Assembly: GCA_903821715.1 (NCBI GenBank)
Contig: CAIJMB010000222.1
Location: 1 to 6,923 of the forward strand
Source: an uncultured Flavobacteriales bacterium
GTDB lineage: Bacteria; Bacteroidota; Bacteroidia; Flavobacteriales; Schleiferiaceae
Direction: 5' to 3'
Length of the DNA stretch: 6,923 nucleotides
Shown piece by piece: positions 1-6,770 of the stretch; positions within the stretch are counted from its first letter, which is position 1, and each line of letters begins with the position of its first letter. The translations under genes were made by a program, and so were the position numbers. The notes under the pieces were generated by a model. The model saw nothing but the letters and a program-made list of their open reading frames with translations. It was not told the origin of the DNA and did not search any database.

Positions 1-395
1 TCGGTTCATTCAGCCGCAACCTGCGTTCTGAGCTCGGTCAAGCGCGCAAGATTTTCTTTTACGACAACGGAATCCGAAATGCCGTGATTCGACAGTTTCA
101 ACCCATCGGGAACCGCGCCGACGTAGGTGCCCTTTGGGAGAATTATTTGATGGCGGAACGCCAAAAAATGAAGGCCTACGGTCAAATGCGGGGCAATCTT
201 TGGTTTTGGAGGACGCACCGTCAGGCCGAGATTGACCTTGTCGAGGAGTCCGACGGGCAGCTCCGCGCCTTTGAATTCAAATGGAATCCGCTTCAGAAGG
301 CAAAGCTTCCGAAGGCCTTTGCAGACGCCTACCCCGATGCCCAATTTCAGGTGGTTCACCCCAAAAACTTTGCGGAATTTTTAGGGGTGGAATAA
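1..395 (+). CDS. DUF4143-type AAA ATPase, C-terminal part (5' end outside window)
   Basis: The frame is open from base 3 to a TAA at 393-395, giving the last 130 residues of a larger protein. The visible text matches the C-terminal DUF4143 half of the bacterial 'ATP-binding protein' family (AAA ATPase plus DUF4143, usually about 380-400 residues). Recognisable pieces are SFSRNLRSEL, KIFFYDNGIRNAVI, DVGALWENYL, FWRTHRQAEID and a closing FEFKW. The EID...EFK arrangement resembles a PD-(D/E)XK nuclease-like core, which this domain is thought to contain. The Walker motifs would lie upstream and cannot be seen. A GTG at 84 is not a credible start, because family-conserved sequence continues upstream of it. 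Cellular role is not established; toxin-antitoxin or DNA-related roles have been suggested for the family. GC is about 48% at 121-180, lower than the following genes, so it may be of different origin. It ends 21 bases before the lipoprotein gene. Confidence 0.85.
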   Translation, partial: GSFSRNLRSELGQARKIFFYDNGIRNAVIRQFQPIGNRADVGALWENYLMAERQKMKAYGQMRGNLWFWRTHRQAEIDLVEESDGQLRAFEFKWNPLQKAKLPKAFADAYPDAQFQVVHPKNFAEFLGVE

Positions 396-416
396 CGGGC
401 GTTGTACCTTAAACCC

Positions 417-869
417 ATGAACACCAAACACATTATTGTACTGGGTGCATTAAGCATGCTGTGGGGCGCCTGCAGCCAACCCGCCCGTGAAGAAGTTCCA
501 ATGACTTCGCCCGAAGATGAATTGATCATGAAGATGGAGGTTTGGACCGACGCCTATGTGAAGCGCGATACCGCCACCGTGGGCCAGGCTGTGGTGGATT
601 CCATCCTCGTACACGCCGCCGACGGCCGCCACGTGTGGGTCACGCGCCAGGGCCTCAACCAATTTTTGACCGAAACCCCCGAATTCAGCTGGGAAATCGA
701 GGGCATCGACTACGTCGGGCACTCCGACGGCAAGGACGTCGTCGTGGTTCGGGGTCACGAGCAGCGCAGCTACGCCGACGGTCGGGTGTTTGACGAGCAC
801 CTCGCCGAGTTTTTTGCCTGGAAGGGCGGACGCATCGTCGAAGTCACCCAGTACAGCCGTAAGCCGTGA
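417..869 (+). CDS. small lipoprotein with NTF2/SnoaL-like (DUF4440-type) domain
   Basis: A 150-residue protein starting at ATG 417; a TTG at 402 is possible but would place extra residues before the signal peptide. The N-terminus has a Lys, a hydrophobic stretch (IIVLGALSMLWGA) and Cys19, which looks like a lipoprotein signal, although Trp sits at -3 where Leu is usual. The mature part begins with a Glu/Pro-rich linker, then a helix with MEVWTDAYVKRD, a middle region with VHAADGRHVWVTRQGLNQFL, and beta strands ending in LAEFFAWKGGRIVEVTQYSR. That order and the size fit the NTF2-like cone fold (DUF4440/SnoaL group), which can be an enzyme or a ligand-binding module; no catalytic residues can be assigned. 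Its TGA overlaps the GTG start of the hexosaminidase gene by four bases, so the two are probably translationally coupled. Substrate and role are unknown; an envelope-anchored accessory of the glycan operon is an inference from position only. Confidence 0.75.
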   Translation: MNTKHIIVLGALSMLWGACSQPAREEVPMTSPEDELIMKMEVWTDAYVKRDTATVGQAVVDSILVHAADGRHVWVTRQGLNQFLTETPEFSWEIEGIDYVGHSDGKDVVVVRGHEQRSYADGRVFDEHLAEFFAWKGGRIVEVTQYSRKP

Positions 870-2446
870 GAAGGCTCGTTGGCTTCTGGTTACTGGTAAC
901 TAGTTACGTGGGCTTTGCCCAAGCGCTGCAGGTGGTTCCACGGCCGCAGTCGGTGGAGGTTGAGGGCGAACCGATCGCGGTGGCCGGCAACCTCTACGTC
1001 GTGGCGACGCCGGCCCTTCAGGGTGAGGCGGACCTGATCCGCACATGGTGGAACGCGACCAAAACCACCGCCAAGGCTGGGGCGGTGTCGGCGGAACTGC
1101 GCATTCAGCAAGGCGTTCCTGCCGAGACCTACGCACTGCGTGTCAGCGAGGGCAAAATTGTGGTTGCCGGAGGTTCCGCCGCCGCCGTCTTTTACGGAAT
1201 CCAAACCCTGATTCAGGCCGAGAACGGCAGCAAGACGCTGCCCGCCATGACCGTGCGCGACCAACCCGCCTTTGCCTACCGCGGAATGCATCTGGACGTC
1301 TGCCGCCACTTTTTTGACGTCGAATTCGTCAAACGCTACCTCGACCTAATGGCGGAGCACAAAATGAACCGCTTTCACTGGCACCTCACTGAGGACCAGG
1401 GATGGCGGATCGAAATCAAGCGCTACCCGCGCCTCACCGAGGTCGGGGCCTGGCGCGAAGCCTCTCAGGTCGGCCCCTACGGAGACCAGCGCTTCGACAG
1501 CACGCGCTACGGCGGATTCTACACCCAAGATGAGGTGCGCGAAATCGTGGCCTACGCGGCGGCCCGCCACATCACGGTGGTTCCAGAGATTGAGCTACCT
1601 GGCCATGCCCGTGCGGCCCTCGCGGCCTATCCCGAGCTGAGCTGCACCGGTCAAGAACAGCCTGTCGCCACGGGGTGGGGCGTGTTCGACGACGTCTACT
1701 GCGCCGGCAACGACTCGGTGTTCACCTTTTTGGAAGGCGTGCTGGACGAGGTCTTGGCGCTATTCCCTGGTGAGTACATCCACATCGGGGGCGACGAGTG
1801 CCCCAAAACGCGCTGGCACGACTGCGCTAAGTGCCAGGCGCGCATCAAATCTGAGGGCTTGGCCGACGAGCACGCCCTGCAGAGCTACTTCATTCGTCGC
1901 ATCGAGGGCTACCTGAACGCCCGCGGACGCCAGATCATCGGCTGGGACGAAATCCTCGTGGGCGGGTTGGCCCCTAACGCCACTGTCATGAGCTGGCGCG
2001 GTGAGGCGGGCGGAATCGCAGCTGCCAAATCCGGGCACGACGCCATCATGACTCCGGGCACGCCCTGCTACTGGGACCACTACCAAAGCAAGGATCCGGG
2101 TGAGCCGCATGCCATTGGCGGATTCAATCCGGTTGAGTTGGTTTATTTATACAATCCGGTTCCGGCGGAACTCAGCGCCGACGAAGCCAAGCACATCCTC
2201 GGGGCGCAAGCGAACCTTTGGACCGAGTACGTGCTGACTCCCGAGCATGCCGAATACATGATTTTGCCTCGCCAGCTCGCCCTGGCCGAGGTGTTGTGGA
2301 CGGGGCCGCGCCGCAGCGAGGACCTTGCTGAGTTTCGCATTCGGGCCACCCAGCGTTCCCGGGCCTTAAAGGCGCGCGGATTCAATGTGGCTCCGCATTT
2401 TTTGCTCCCGGAATCAAAACCCTTTCGCCGTCGTGAACCGAAGTGA
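866..2446 (+). CDS. secreted beta-N-acetylhexosaminidase, GH20
   Basis: A 526-residue family GH20 enzyme that removes terminal beta-linked GlcNAc/GalNAc from glycans or chito-oligosaccharides by substrate-assisted catalysis. The GTG start at 866 gives a clean Sec signal peptide (MRRLVGFWLLVTSYVGFAQA), arguing for periplasmic or surface location. Residues about 22-132 form the non-catalytic GH20b domain (VVPRPQSVEVEGEPI ... GIQTLIQ). The TIM barrel starts near residue 136 with YRGMHLDVCRHFF. Active-site landmarks are HWHLTEDQGWR (His171-Trp172-His173), the catalytic Asp310-Glu311 pair in HIGGDECPK, Trp360 in GWDEI and the NLWTE motif with Trp452 and Glu454. All expected residues are present. 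There is no C-terminal Ig or F5/8 module, so this is the compact form of the family. It overlaps the lipoprotein gene by 4 bases and the asparaginase gene by 14, consistent with one operon. Confidence 0.97.
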   Translation: MRRLVGFWLLVTSYVGFAQALQVVPRPQSVEVEGEPIAVAGNLYVVATPALQGEADLIRTWWNATKTTAKAGAVSAELRIQQGVPAETYALRVSEGKIVVAGGSAAAVFYGIQTLIQAENGSKTLPAMTVRDQPAFAYRGMHLDVCRHFFDVEFVKRYLDLMAEHKMNRFHWHLTEDQGWRIEIKRYPRLTEVGAWREASQVGPYGDQRFDSTRYGGFYTQDEVREIVAYAAARHITVVPEIELPGHARAALAAYPELSCTGQEQPVATGWGVFDDVYCAGNDSVFTFLEGVLDEVLALFPGEYIHIGGDECPKTRWHDCAKCQARIKSEGLADEHALQSYFIRRIEGYLNARGRQIIGWDEILVGGLAPNATVMSWRGEAGGIAAAKSGHDAIMTPGTPCYWDHYQSKDPGEPHAIGGFNPVELVYLYNPVPAELSADEAKHILGAQANLWTEYVLTPEHAEYMILPRQLALAEVLWTGPRRSEDLAEFRIRATQRSRALKARGFNVAPHFLLPESKPFRRREPK

Positions 2447-3449
2447 TTTTCTCAAAACCATCGGCCTAGGGGCCTTGGGTAGCCTCATAGCGACGGAGGC
2501 CACGGGCGCCACGGGCGCCCGCAACCAGCAGCTAGTTGCTAGAGGCGGCGCCGCAGGCGCCCGGGCCTTTGGCCCGATGTCCATCGGAACCTGGCCCTTC
2601 GCCGAGCACACCACTCGTGCGTCCCTCGAAGCCATGCACAAGGGCTCGAGCGCCCTGGATGCGGTCGAGCTCGGAGTCAAAATCTGCGAGGCGGACCCCC
2701 GCGAGCGCAGCGTGGGCTTGGGCGGACGCCCCGACCGCGACGGCCGTGTGACCCTTGATGCCTGCATCATGGACCACCTTGGAAACATCGGTTCTGTGGC
2801 GGCCTGCGAGGAAGTCGTGCACGTTTCGAGCCTCGCTCGGGCGGTGATGGAGCGTACGCCGCACGTGATGCTCGTCGGCGACGGGGCGACGCAGTTTGCG
2901 CGCGAGCAGGGCTTCCCGCTGCAGAACTTACTCGTTCCTGAGTCAGAGGCCGAATGGAAGAAGTGGCTCGAAAAAGCCGAGTACAAGCCGATCCCCAACA
3001 TCGAAAACCACGACACCATTGGCCAGCTGACGCTCGACGCCGAGGGGCGGCTCGCCGGATGCTGCACCACCAGCGGAATGGCCTTCAAAATGCACGGCCG
3101 CGTGGGCGATTCGCCCATCATCGGTGCGGGGCTGTACGTCGACGGTGAGGTCGGAGCCGCCACGGCCACCGGCCACGGCGAAGAAGTCATTCGCACGGTG
3201 GGTTCCTTTCGGGTGGTGGCGGCGATGAAGGCCGGTAAAAGCCCGCAGCAGGCCTGCGAAGACGCGGTGCGCGAAATTCACCAGTTGTTCGTGCGCCGCG
3301 GCAAGCCTTGGGCTGACACCCAAATTGGCTTTATCGCCATGGACCTGAACGGGCACGTGGGCGGATTCGCCCTGAGGCCCGGATTCAGCTACGCAGTGGC
3401 GACCAAGGATGGGGTGGAGGTGCTTCCCGCCCCGTTTATGATCGCGTAG
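2433..3449 (+). CDS. N4-(beta-N-acetylglucosaminyl)-L-asparaginase (glycosylasparaginase), exported
   Basis: A 338-residue Ntn-hydrolase that cleaves the GlcNAc-Asn bond left after the rest of an N-glycan is removed, giving aspartate and glucosaminyl amine. The GTG at 2433 is preferred because it begins an export signal (NRSDFLKTIGLGALGSL). This resembles the Bacteroidota Tat leader but has a single Arg instead of the twin pair. The nucleophile is Thr195 in NHDTIG, where autoproteolysis would split the alpha and beta chains. The substrate clamp GRVGDSP supplies Arg223 and Asp226. Their offsets from the Thr (28 and 31) are the same as in the well-studied Flavobacterium enzyme (Thr152, Arg180, Asp183). 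Further conserved parts are GLGGRPDRDG, CIMDHLGNIGS and TATGHGEEVIR. After the signal lies a linker with a 9-base duplication (2499-2507 and 2508-2516, coding Ala-Thr-Gly twice). The start lies inside the end of the GH20 gene, so coupled expression is likely. Isoaspartyl peptidase is the main alternative, less likely given the clamp. Confidence 0.95.
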   Translation: MNRSDFLKTIGLGALGSLIATEATGATGARNQQLVARGGAAGARAFGPMSIGTWPFAEHTTRASLEAMHKGSSALDAVELGVKICEADPRERSVGLGGRPDRDGRVTLDACIMDHLGNIGSVAACEEVVHVSSLARAVMERTPHVMLVGDGATQFAREQGFPLQNLLVPESEAEWKKWLEKAEYKPIPNIENHDTIGQLTLDAEGRLAGCCTTSGMAFKMHGRVGDSPIIGAGLYVDGEVGAATATGHGEEVIRTVGSFRVVAAMKAGKSPQQACEDAVREIHQLFVRRGKPWADTQIGFIAMDLNGHVGGFALRPGFSYAVATKDGVEVLPAPFMIA

Positions 3450-3514
3450 AAAAAGTAAAATCCGGTTATACCCGAATTGCGGACGTCAATTGGTTCCGTT
3501 GGATTGGATAAAGT

Positions 3515-4585
3515 TCAATGAGATGTATAGAGTTCGTGGTATTTCTGTGCGGTCACATCCGAATTGAGGTTCCGAGCTAACCAACTACGCGCTGAATCAC
3601 CGAGCCTTTTTGCTTTAGTGGGCTGGCGAAGTAGATCGTCAATGGTGGCGGCAAGTGCCGTGCTACTTCGTGTTGGAACCAGTATGCCCGATTCTTCGTG
3701 CAGAATCAACTCCTCGGCTCCGCCGCTCCGCGTGCTCACGACGGGAAGCCCGTACGCCATGGCTTCAATGATTGACTTGGCTAAACCTTCTGAAAGGGAT
3801 GGTTGGACATAAATGCTCGCAGCTGCGAGGTAGGGTCGCACGTCATCAACGTGTCCTAAAAAGTGGATTCGGTCAGCGTTTCGCAACTGTTTGGCGGATC
3901 GTTGCAATGAATTGAGCTCTGTTCCCGCTCCTAAAAACACAAAATGGACGTCGTGATGGCTGCTCAAGGTGCCGGCGGCCTCTACCAGATAACGGTTGCC
4001 TTTGACCGGGTCGAAGCGCCCAATGGTGAGTACGATTTTAGATTCGTCCGTTGTGGCAAAAGGCCAAATTGCCGCAGAAATTGCGGGGAACCATTCAAGC
4101 CGAATTCCCTTGTGAATGGTGTGGAGTTTGTGCGCCGGAACAACCCGCTGTGCAAGAATTCCCCTTCGAACATATTCGCTCACACAGACGATGCCCGTCA
4201 CCCGCCGATGGAAGTACCCCCAATACTGCGGCAGCTCATGCCAATATGGACCTTTTGCTCCGCGGTAGGTAAAGATTTTAATCTTCAGCCCTTTAGTAGC
4301 CCGCAATCCTGCAAAAAGTGCCGTCGAATTAAAAAGCTGAACTAGCTCAAAACCATGAGAAATTATGAGTTCGCGCAGTCGTGCTACCTCTTTAGGGTCA
4401 TTCTTTTGGGTAGGATGCCCGTCCAAAACTAAAATGCCGTGTTTTTGAAATTCTGATGCTAATGGAGAATTGGCTACGGTAAGCACGGTAATGTTGTGCC
4501 CATGGTGTGCAAGTCCAATGAGGATTTCAGCCTCAGAGCGGTGCCTCACCGCATTTTCGTATCGGCTGACTACAAGAATTTTCAT
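3515..4585 (-). CDS. glycosyltransferase, GT4 family (GT-B fold)
   Basis: A 356-residue cytoplasmic glycosyltransferase that would transfer a sugar from a nucleotide donor to a glycan, lipid or polysaccharide precursor; the specific sugar and acceptor cannot be read from sequence. The N-terminal Rossmann domain begins with MKILVVSRYENAVRH and includes FTYRGAKGPYW and VCVSEYVRRGI. The C-terminal donor domain starts near residue 183 with VLTIGRFDPVKGNRYLVEA and carries the EX7E retaining signature at Glu266 and Glu274 (SEGLAKSIIEAMAYGLPVV), followed by SGGAEELI. Length is normal and both halves are complete, so it appears intact. It starts 2 bases after the mannosidase stop, suggesting readthrough or coupling. 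Its composition differs from its neighbours: 52, 47 and 42% GC in the lines at 3781, 4381 and 4441, against about 73-75% in lines of the asparaginase and mannosidase genes. That suggests separate ancestry or acquisition. It is convergent with the asparaginase gene, with 65 bases between them and no convincing terminator. Confidence 0.93.
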   Translation of the reverse strand: MKILVVSRYENAVRHRSEAEILIGLAHHGHNITVLTVANSPLASEFQKHGILVLDGHPTQKNDPKEVARLRELIISHGFELVQLFNSTALFAGLRATKGLKIKIFTYRGAKGPYWHELPQYWGYFHRRVTGIVCVSEYVRRGILAQRVVPAHKLHTIHKGIRLEWFPAISAAIWPFATTDESKIVLTIGRFDPVKGNRYLVEAAGTLSSHHDVHFVFLGAGTELNSLQRSAKQLRNADRIHFLGHVDDVRPYLAAASIYVQPSLSEGLAKSIIEAMAYGLPVVSTRSGGAEELILHEESGILVPTRSSTALAATIDDLLRQPTKAKRLGDSARSWLARNLNSDVTAQKYHELYTSH

Positions 4586-4587
4586 GA

Positions 4588-5757
4588 CTAGAATTTACGA
4601 AACTCGCGTAAAGTCGCAGACCACGCCCGTTTGGGTACGTCATCCCGATCAATCAGGCTCCAGGTGATCGCGTCGTCGAGGTCGTTGAGTTGCCAAATGA
4701 GGGTTCCGCTGCACAAGGGACGGGCACGGCGCTGGGCGCGAAGGGTGCGGCGAATGACCTTGGATTGCCAGCGCTGCGAGGCGTCGGCGAGTGCGCCGGT
4801 GGTACCTCCGCGCCAAGCTTGTTCGCTGCGCAGGTAGCGTTCGAGCAGCTCGAGGCCCTTGTAGCTGAGCATATAGGTGGCGGGCTCGGCCGTCCAGCGG
4901 GCGCGGACCGATGGACCAGGAAGCGACGGCACGCCCCACTCACTCACCAACGGAGCCACGCGCTCGGCGAGGACCGATGTGGGCTGCTCGCCGTGCCAGA
5001 CGCGCCAGTCGTGGTTGTCTCCGCGCGTGAAGTCCTCGGGGCGGCCCCAATTGCTCACGGGCGAAGAGGCCAGGTACGCCCGGCCGGGGGCGTGCGCGGC
5101 GACGACCGACGGGAGCAGTTCGTCAAAAATCCAGTGGTTGTTCGCCCAGAGCTGGGTAGAGTCGGCGGGCGACATTCGGTAGGTTTTTTGCCAGCCCCAG
5201 GCGCGCCAGGCCACGTCGATTTCGTTGTTTCCGCAAAAAAGCACCACACTGGGGTGCTCGGCCATACGCTTCACTTGGTACTCGGCTTCGGCGCGGACCC
5301 AGGCGCGAAACGTCGAATCGCCCGGGTACGCGGTGCCGGTGAAGGCGAAGTCCTGCCACACCATCAGCCCGAGGCTGTCGCAGGTGCGCAGGAGGCGCTC
5401 TGACGGATAGGTTCCGCCCGCCCAAAACCGCACGGTGTTGCCGCCGGCCCGCCACATTTCGATGAGGCGCAGGCGCAGGCGATCCTCGAGCGCGGGGTCT
5501 GACGGAACCACCGCGTTGACGCCCAGCACAAACTGCGGACGCCTGTTGACCTCGAGGTAAAACGGCCGAGCGGGATCGTCGGTCACCAACCGAGAGTGGG
5601 TCAGGGCCCAACGTGCTGGGGCGCGAACTTGGTGCGGCCTCCGGCGGGGCGCGGAACCCATTCCACATAAATCAACGGACGCGCCATGGGGCCCTGAGGG
5701 TGGCCAAGGCTGGGAGCTGGGGCTCCGGTGCGCACTGAGCGACGCGCAAAATCCCAT
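4588..5757 (-). CDS. catalytic-domain fragment of the GH2 beta-mannosidase-like gene
   Basis: The open frame allows 389 residues from ATG 5757, but the first 50 or so look like out-of-frame translation (Arg/Pro/Ser-rich), and homology begins near 5598. The barrel reads PFYLEVNRRPQF, GVNAVVP, RAGGNTVRFWAGGTYP, CDSLGLMVWQDF and EYQVKRMAEHPSVV. The acid/base Glu in CGNNEID is at 5223-5221. Then come AWGWQ, GDNHDWRVWHG, the nucleophile Glu in VSEWGVPSLPG at 4941-4939, QRWQSKVIRRTLRAQRR, LIWQLNDLDDAITWS and the last barrel segment RAWSATLREFRKF. This order is that of GH2 beta-mannosidases rather than beta-galactosidases or glucuronidases. The protein stops right after the barrel, so the usual C-terminal Ig-like domain is missing. 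The TAG is 2 bases from the glycosyltransferase ATG. Without a signal peptide and the N-terminal domains, secretion and activity are doubtful. Confidence 0.75.
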   Translation of the reverse strand: MGFCASLSAHRSPSSQPWPPSGPHGASVDLCGMGSAPRRRPHQVRAPARWALTHSRLVTDDPARPFYLEVNRRPQFVLGVNAVVPSDPALEDRLRLRLIEMWRAGGNTVRFWAGGTYPSERLLRTCDSLGLMVWQDFAFTGTAYPGDSTFRAWVRAEAEYQVKRMAEHPSVVLFCGNNEIDVAWRAWGWQKTYRMSPADSTQLWANNHWIFDELLPSVVAAHAPGRAYLASSPVSNWGRPEDFTRGDNHDWRVWHGEQPTSVLAERVAPLVSEWGVPSLPGPSVRARWTAEPATYMLSYKGLELLERYLRSEQAWRGGTTGALADASQRWQSKVIRRTLRAQRRARPLCSGTLIWQLNDLDDAITWSLIDRDDVPKRAWSATLREFRKF

Positions 5758-6095
5758 CCGAACTCGACGGCGGGCTTGCGAAGGTGCTGGCTCAGCCGCT
5801 GCGGGTCGTTGTCGGTCGGGTAGGGTAAGGGTTCCGCTCGCTGCCGCTGGGCGGCGAATTCAACGGGGTCGGGGAAGGCATAACTCACGCTGTCGCCCGC
5901 CTGAGCGCCCGAAGGAAGTTCAAATTCCATGCGCACGAACGGACCCGGAACCAGTCCAAGGGTATCCCAGCTTGCGCCCCCATCGGGCTTGTAGCGCACC
6001 CAAGCCGGACCGTCCACGGCGTCGGCGACCAAAAGGGGTTGGCCGCTAAACCCGAGCTGGCAGAGTGCCCAGGTCAGAATCAGGATTGGCGGCAT
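5601..6095 (-). CDS. N-terminal fragment of the GH2 beta-mannosidase-like gene
   Basis: A 164-residue reading frame from ATG 6095, which overlaps the end of cutC by 16 bases. It opens with a hydrophobic signal-like segment (MPPILILTWALCQLGFSG). A region follows with SWDTLGLVPGPFV, recalling the Trp...VPG strand that begins the GH2 mannosidase sugar-binding domain. After it comes DPVEFAAQRQRAEPLPY and RKPAVEFGWDFARR, which match the end of that domain. The central strands, normally carrying DPF.G.NE and the GLDTYA...LNG block, are not present in any frame I could read. After GWDFARR the text (PMARPLIYVEWVPRP) keeps a coding appearance up to about 5620, then reaches the TGA at 5603-5601. On its own it could not be an active enzyme. 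I treat it as one half of the broken gene. Confidence 0.6.
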   Translation of the reverse strand: MPPILILTWALCQLGFSGQPLLVADAVDGPAWVRYKPDGGASWDTLGLVPGPFVRMEFELPSGAQAGDSVSYAFPDPVEFAAQRQRAEPLPYPTDNDPQRLSQHLRKPAVEFGWDFARRSVRTGAPAPSLGHPQGPMARPLIYVEWVPRPAGGRTKFAPQHVGP

Positions 6096-6748
6096 AGGTC
6101 GAGCAGGGCTAGGGTTTCAGTGCGGTCGGGCAGAGGAGGGTTCGCGTGGTAGTCGTGCAGTGCCGCCGAATGGATTTGGTCAAATCCCGCCTCGAGGTAG
6201 CGGGCGGCATTGTGGGCGCGGATTCCGCCTCCGGGAAGCAGTTCGAGCGTGGCCTCGCCCTTTAGCGCCAGCAAGGTTTCGAGCGATGTGGCGCCCAGTC
6301 CAGTCAAAATGCGGCTGCAGCCCATGGATTGGGCCGTGTGAAGTGCTTCAAACGGATCGCCCGCGGAATCAAACGCCCGGTGCAGCACCCACGGAAGCTG
6401 GTGCAGCGTCGCCACCTCAGCCAGATCGAGCATTCTGGGATCGAGTTCGCCTTCGGGGGTCAGCGCCCCCCACACGGCAAAGTCGACGCCCTGCGAAGCC
6501 AAGCGCGGAATTTCATCCTTCATTTGGGCGAATTCGGCATCAGAATATTCGAAGTTTCCGCCCCTCGGGCGCAGCATCACGCCCAAAACACCCCGGAATT
6601 CACGTCGGACGCGGTCCACTTCGTGAGCTTCGGGCGAGGTTCCGCCGGCCAACGCGTCGGCGCAGTATTCAATTCTCGACACTCCAAACTGCTGCGCAAG
6701 TGCCGCAGCGTCAGGGTGAAAGCAGGCTAGTTCAAGGGTGGCGGGCAT
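6080..6748 (-). CDS. cutC: CutC family TIM-barrel protein (copper homeostasis annotation)
   Basis: A 222-residue cytoplasmic protein of the CutC family. The frame is open further upstream into the tRNA region, but ATG 6748 is chosen because family similarity begins at once (LELACFHPDAAALAQQFGVSRIEYC). Family signatures in order: GGTSP (35-39), MLRPRGGNFEYSD (58-70), FAVWGALTPEGELD (90-103), WVLHRAFD (120-127), RILTG (146-150), LLPGGGI (170-176) and IHSAA (192-196). CutC was named for copper tolerance in E. coli, but its direct role there is disputed and its reaction is unknown. At 222 residues it is somewhat shorter than the common 240-250, mainly between RILTG and LLPGGGI and at the C-terminus. 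The gene overlaps the mannosidase-like gene by 16 bases, so the two are probably co-transcribed. The GC-rich composition matches the glycan genes. Its place beside N-glycan enzymes hints at a sugar-related role, which is inference. Confidence 0.93.
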   Translation of the reverse strand: MPATLELACFHPDAAALAQQFGVSRIEYCADALAGGTSPEAHEVDRVRREFRGVLGVMLRPRGGNFEYSDAEFAQMKDEIPRLASQGVDFAVWGALTPEGELDPRMLDLAEVATLHQLPWVLHRAFDSAGDPFEALHTAQSMGCSRILTGLGATSLETLLALKGEATLELLPGGGIRAHNAARYLEAGFDQIHSAALHDYHANPPLPDRTETLALLDLCRQS

Positions 6749-6770
6749 ACCCCCGCAAATTCCGACACAT

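Larger units (their letters stand above)
4588..6095 (-). pseudogene. GH2 beta-mannosidase-like gene, frameshifted and shortened
   Basis: This stretch encodes one GH2 beta-mannosidase-like protein in two frames. Residues resembling the end of the N-terminal sugar-binding domain (DPVEFAAQ, RKPAVEFGWDF at 5780-5748) are in one frame, which stops at 5603-5601. The whole catalytic barrel is in another frame. Joining them needs a -1 shift, equivalent to one lost base, somewhere between about 5757 and 5601; the GGGG run at 5618-5621 is a plausible site. Even if repaired, the product would be about 501 residues, whereas family members usually have about 800-850. Much of the sugar-binding jelly roll and nearly all of the Ig-like domain before the barrel seem absent, as does any domain after the barrel. 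Both catalytic glutamates survive. Expected activity is removal of beta-linked mannose, for example from the N-glycan core. A sequencing or assembly error could explain the frameshift but hardly the missing domains. Confidence 0.7.

Noticed and set aside
896..907. GTAACTAGTTAC, a perfect 12-base palindrome, with a further GTTAC at 889-893.
   Set aside because: It lies inside the GH20 signal-peptide codons, has no partner site, and one such palindrome in 7 kb is unremarkable.
2414..3196. Long minus-strand open frame opposite the asparaginase gene.
   Set aside because: It mirrors a gene with all catalytic residues in place; its own translation shows no recognisable family.
3475..3491. AATTG-N7-CAATT hairpin between the convergent asparaginase and glycosyltransferase genes, considered as a terminator.
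   Set aside because: The stem is only five mostly A-T pairs and no T-run follows on either strand.
4690..5403. Long plus-strand open frame opposite the mannosidase barrel.
   Set aside because: It is the antisense of a clearly conserved GH2 catalytic domain; high GC produces long open antisense frames, and the translation is low-complexity Gly/Arg/Ala text.
5688..5694. GGGCCCC on the minus strand, in phase as an X XXY YYZ slippery heptamer that would give the -1 shift needed to join the two mannosidase frames.
   Set aside because: The zero frame still looks coding for more than 20 codons downstream, the -1 product there is Arg/Pro-rich without family similarity, and such GC runs are common in this DNA. 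A shift would also not restore the missing domains.
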